Below, piece after piece: positions 7,218-7,514 of a DNA stretch of 7,514 nucleotides. Position numbers and translations under genes: made by a program. The DNA lies in NCBI GenBank assembly GCA_015491585.1, contig WFVQ01000049.1:1-7514 (forward strand). Reading direction: 5' to 3'. The notes under the pieces are model-generated. The model did no database searches, was not told the DNA's origin, and was given only the letters and a program-made list of their open reading frames with translations. This stretch comes from Deltaproteobacteria bacterium. Lineage in GTDB: Bacteria > Desulfobacterota > Dissulfuribacteria > Dissulfuribacterales > S140-46. How positions within the stretch are numbered: position 1 is the stretch's first letter; the number at the start of each line of letters is the position of its first letter.

Positions 7218-7294
7218 GCGGGAATAGCTCAATTGGCTAGAGCATCGGCCTTCCAAGCCGAGGGTTGCGGGTTCGAGTCCCGTTTCCCGCTCCA
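7218..7294 (+). tRNA. tRNA-Gly (anticodon UCC)
   Basis: A 77-nt cloverleaf. The acceptor stem is GCGGGAA/TTCCCGC, the anticodon stem TCGGC/GCCGA with loop CTTCCAA (anticodon TCC at 7252-7254), the T loop TTCGAGT, and CCA is encoded (7292-7294). It starts one base after the tRNA-Tyr CCA, so the two must be separated by tight processing of a shared precursor. It corresponds to E. coli glyT. Confidence 0.97.
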
Positions 7295-7304
7295 TCGCGA
7301 GCGC

Positions 7305-7380
<76 letters not shown>

Positions 7381-7399
7381 TTTGATAAGACGTAACCTT

Positions 7400-7421
7400 G
7401 GTGTGGAACCTGCTCCGCACC
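7400..7421 (+). promoter_or_regulatory. Hairpin in the spacer between tRNA-Thr and tuf
   Basis: GGTGTGGA (7400-7407) pairs with TCCGCACC (7414-7421): 8 bp with one T-G wobble and a 6-nt loop. No T run follows, so it should not terminate transcription. It may stabilise or mark the 5' end of the tuf mRNA after the tRNA is cut off, or it may be chance. Its role is inference. Confidence 0.4.
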
Positions 7422-7446
7422 TAAAAATAGAAAAGGAGTCTGAGTC

Positions 7447-7514
7447 ATGAGCAAGGAGAAGTTTGAGCGTACGAAGCCACATGTAAACGTGGGGACGATA
7501 GGTCACATTGACCA
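7447..7514 (+). CDS. tuf: Translation elongation factor Tu, 3'-truncated by the window edge
   Basis: Only the first 22 codons plus two bases are present. The N-terminus reads MSKEKFERTKPHVNVGTIGH and then ID. This is the typical EF-Tu start running into the G1 GTP-binding loop (GHIDHGKT in the family), which is cut at the window end. AAGGAG (7433-7438) lies 8 nt before the ATG. The position directly after the four tRNAs matches the conserved thrU-tyrU-glyT-thrT-tufB order. EF-Tu brings aminoacyl-tRNA to the ribosome, so co-expression with tRNA genes makes sense. Confidence 0.97.
   Translation, partial: MSKEKFERTKPHVNVGTIGHID

Noticed and set aside
7400..7421. Hairpin before tuf as a transcription terminator
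   Set aside because: It is followed by TAAAAATAG with no T tract, and ending transcription here would cut tuf off from the conserved tRNA-tuf operon.

Overview
The window comes from a bacterium that uses the dissimilatory sulfate/sulfite pathway. It carries the 3' part of aprA (adenylylsulfate reductase alpha subunit), then a complete qmoA-qmoB-qmoC operon for the membrane complex that exchanges electrons between the quinone pool and APS reductase. After these come four tRNA genes in the order Thr(UGU)-Tyr(GUA)-Gly(UCC)-Thr(GGU) and the first codons of tuf (EF-Tu). Everything is on the + strand. The apr-qmo pair occurs in sulfate reducers such as Desulfobacterota, and also in some sulfur oxidisers such as green sulfur bacteria. 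The window alone does not fix the lineage or the direction of the pathway. An anaerobic sulfate reducer with a GC-rich genome that uses AGG arginine codons freely is my best guess.

Layout: bases 1-27 are not genomic. They match the end of an Illumina Nextera read-2 adapter including the Tn5 mosaic end, so the contig starts artificially inside aprA. aprA ends at 1909 and is followed by a strong intrinsic terminator (1939-1985). A 180-bp gap then holds an imperfect long hairpin and a smaller one before qmoA (2090-3337). qmoA, qmoB and qmoC are tightly coupled (1-nt overlap, then a 12-nt gap) and close with a second intrinsic terminator (6955-6982). A sigma70-type promoter (7003-7030) precedes the tRNA-tuf operon, which has the same tRNA order and anticodons as the thrU-tyrU-glyT-thrT-tufB operon of Escherichia coli. 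The tuf gene runs off the right end.

How the genes work together: QmoC is a fusion of an HdrC-like two-cluster iron-sulfur domain and an HdrE/NarI-like membrane cytochrome b, and it takes electrons from menaquinol. QmoA and QmoB are HdrA-like flavoproteins that should pass them to AprAB, which reduces APS to sulfite and AMP. The reverse flow is possible in oxidisers.

The most interesting thing in the window is the pattern of cysteine loss in the HdrA-like subunits. QmoB has no cysteine at all in its first 494 residues. At the conserved cysteine site that its operon partner QmoA keeps (C246, C258, C262, C263), QmoB carries S, A, T and S. QmoA in turn shows what looks like a decayed two-cluster ferredoxin insert. 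I see no wholly new system, mobile element or CRISPR array here.
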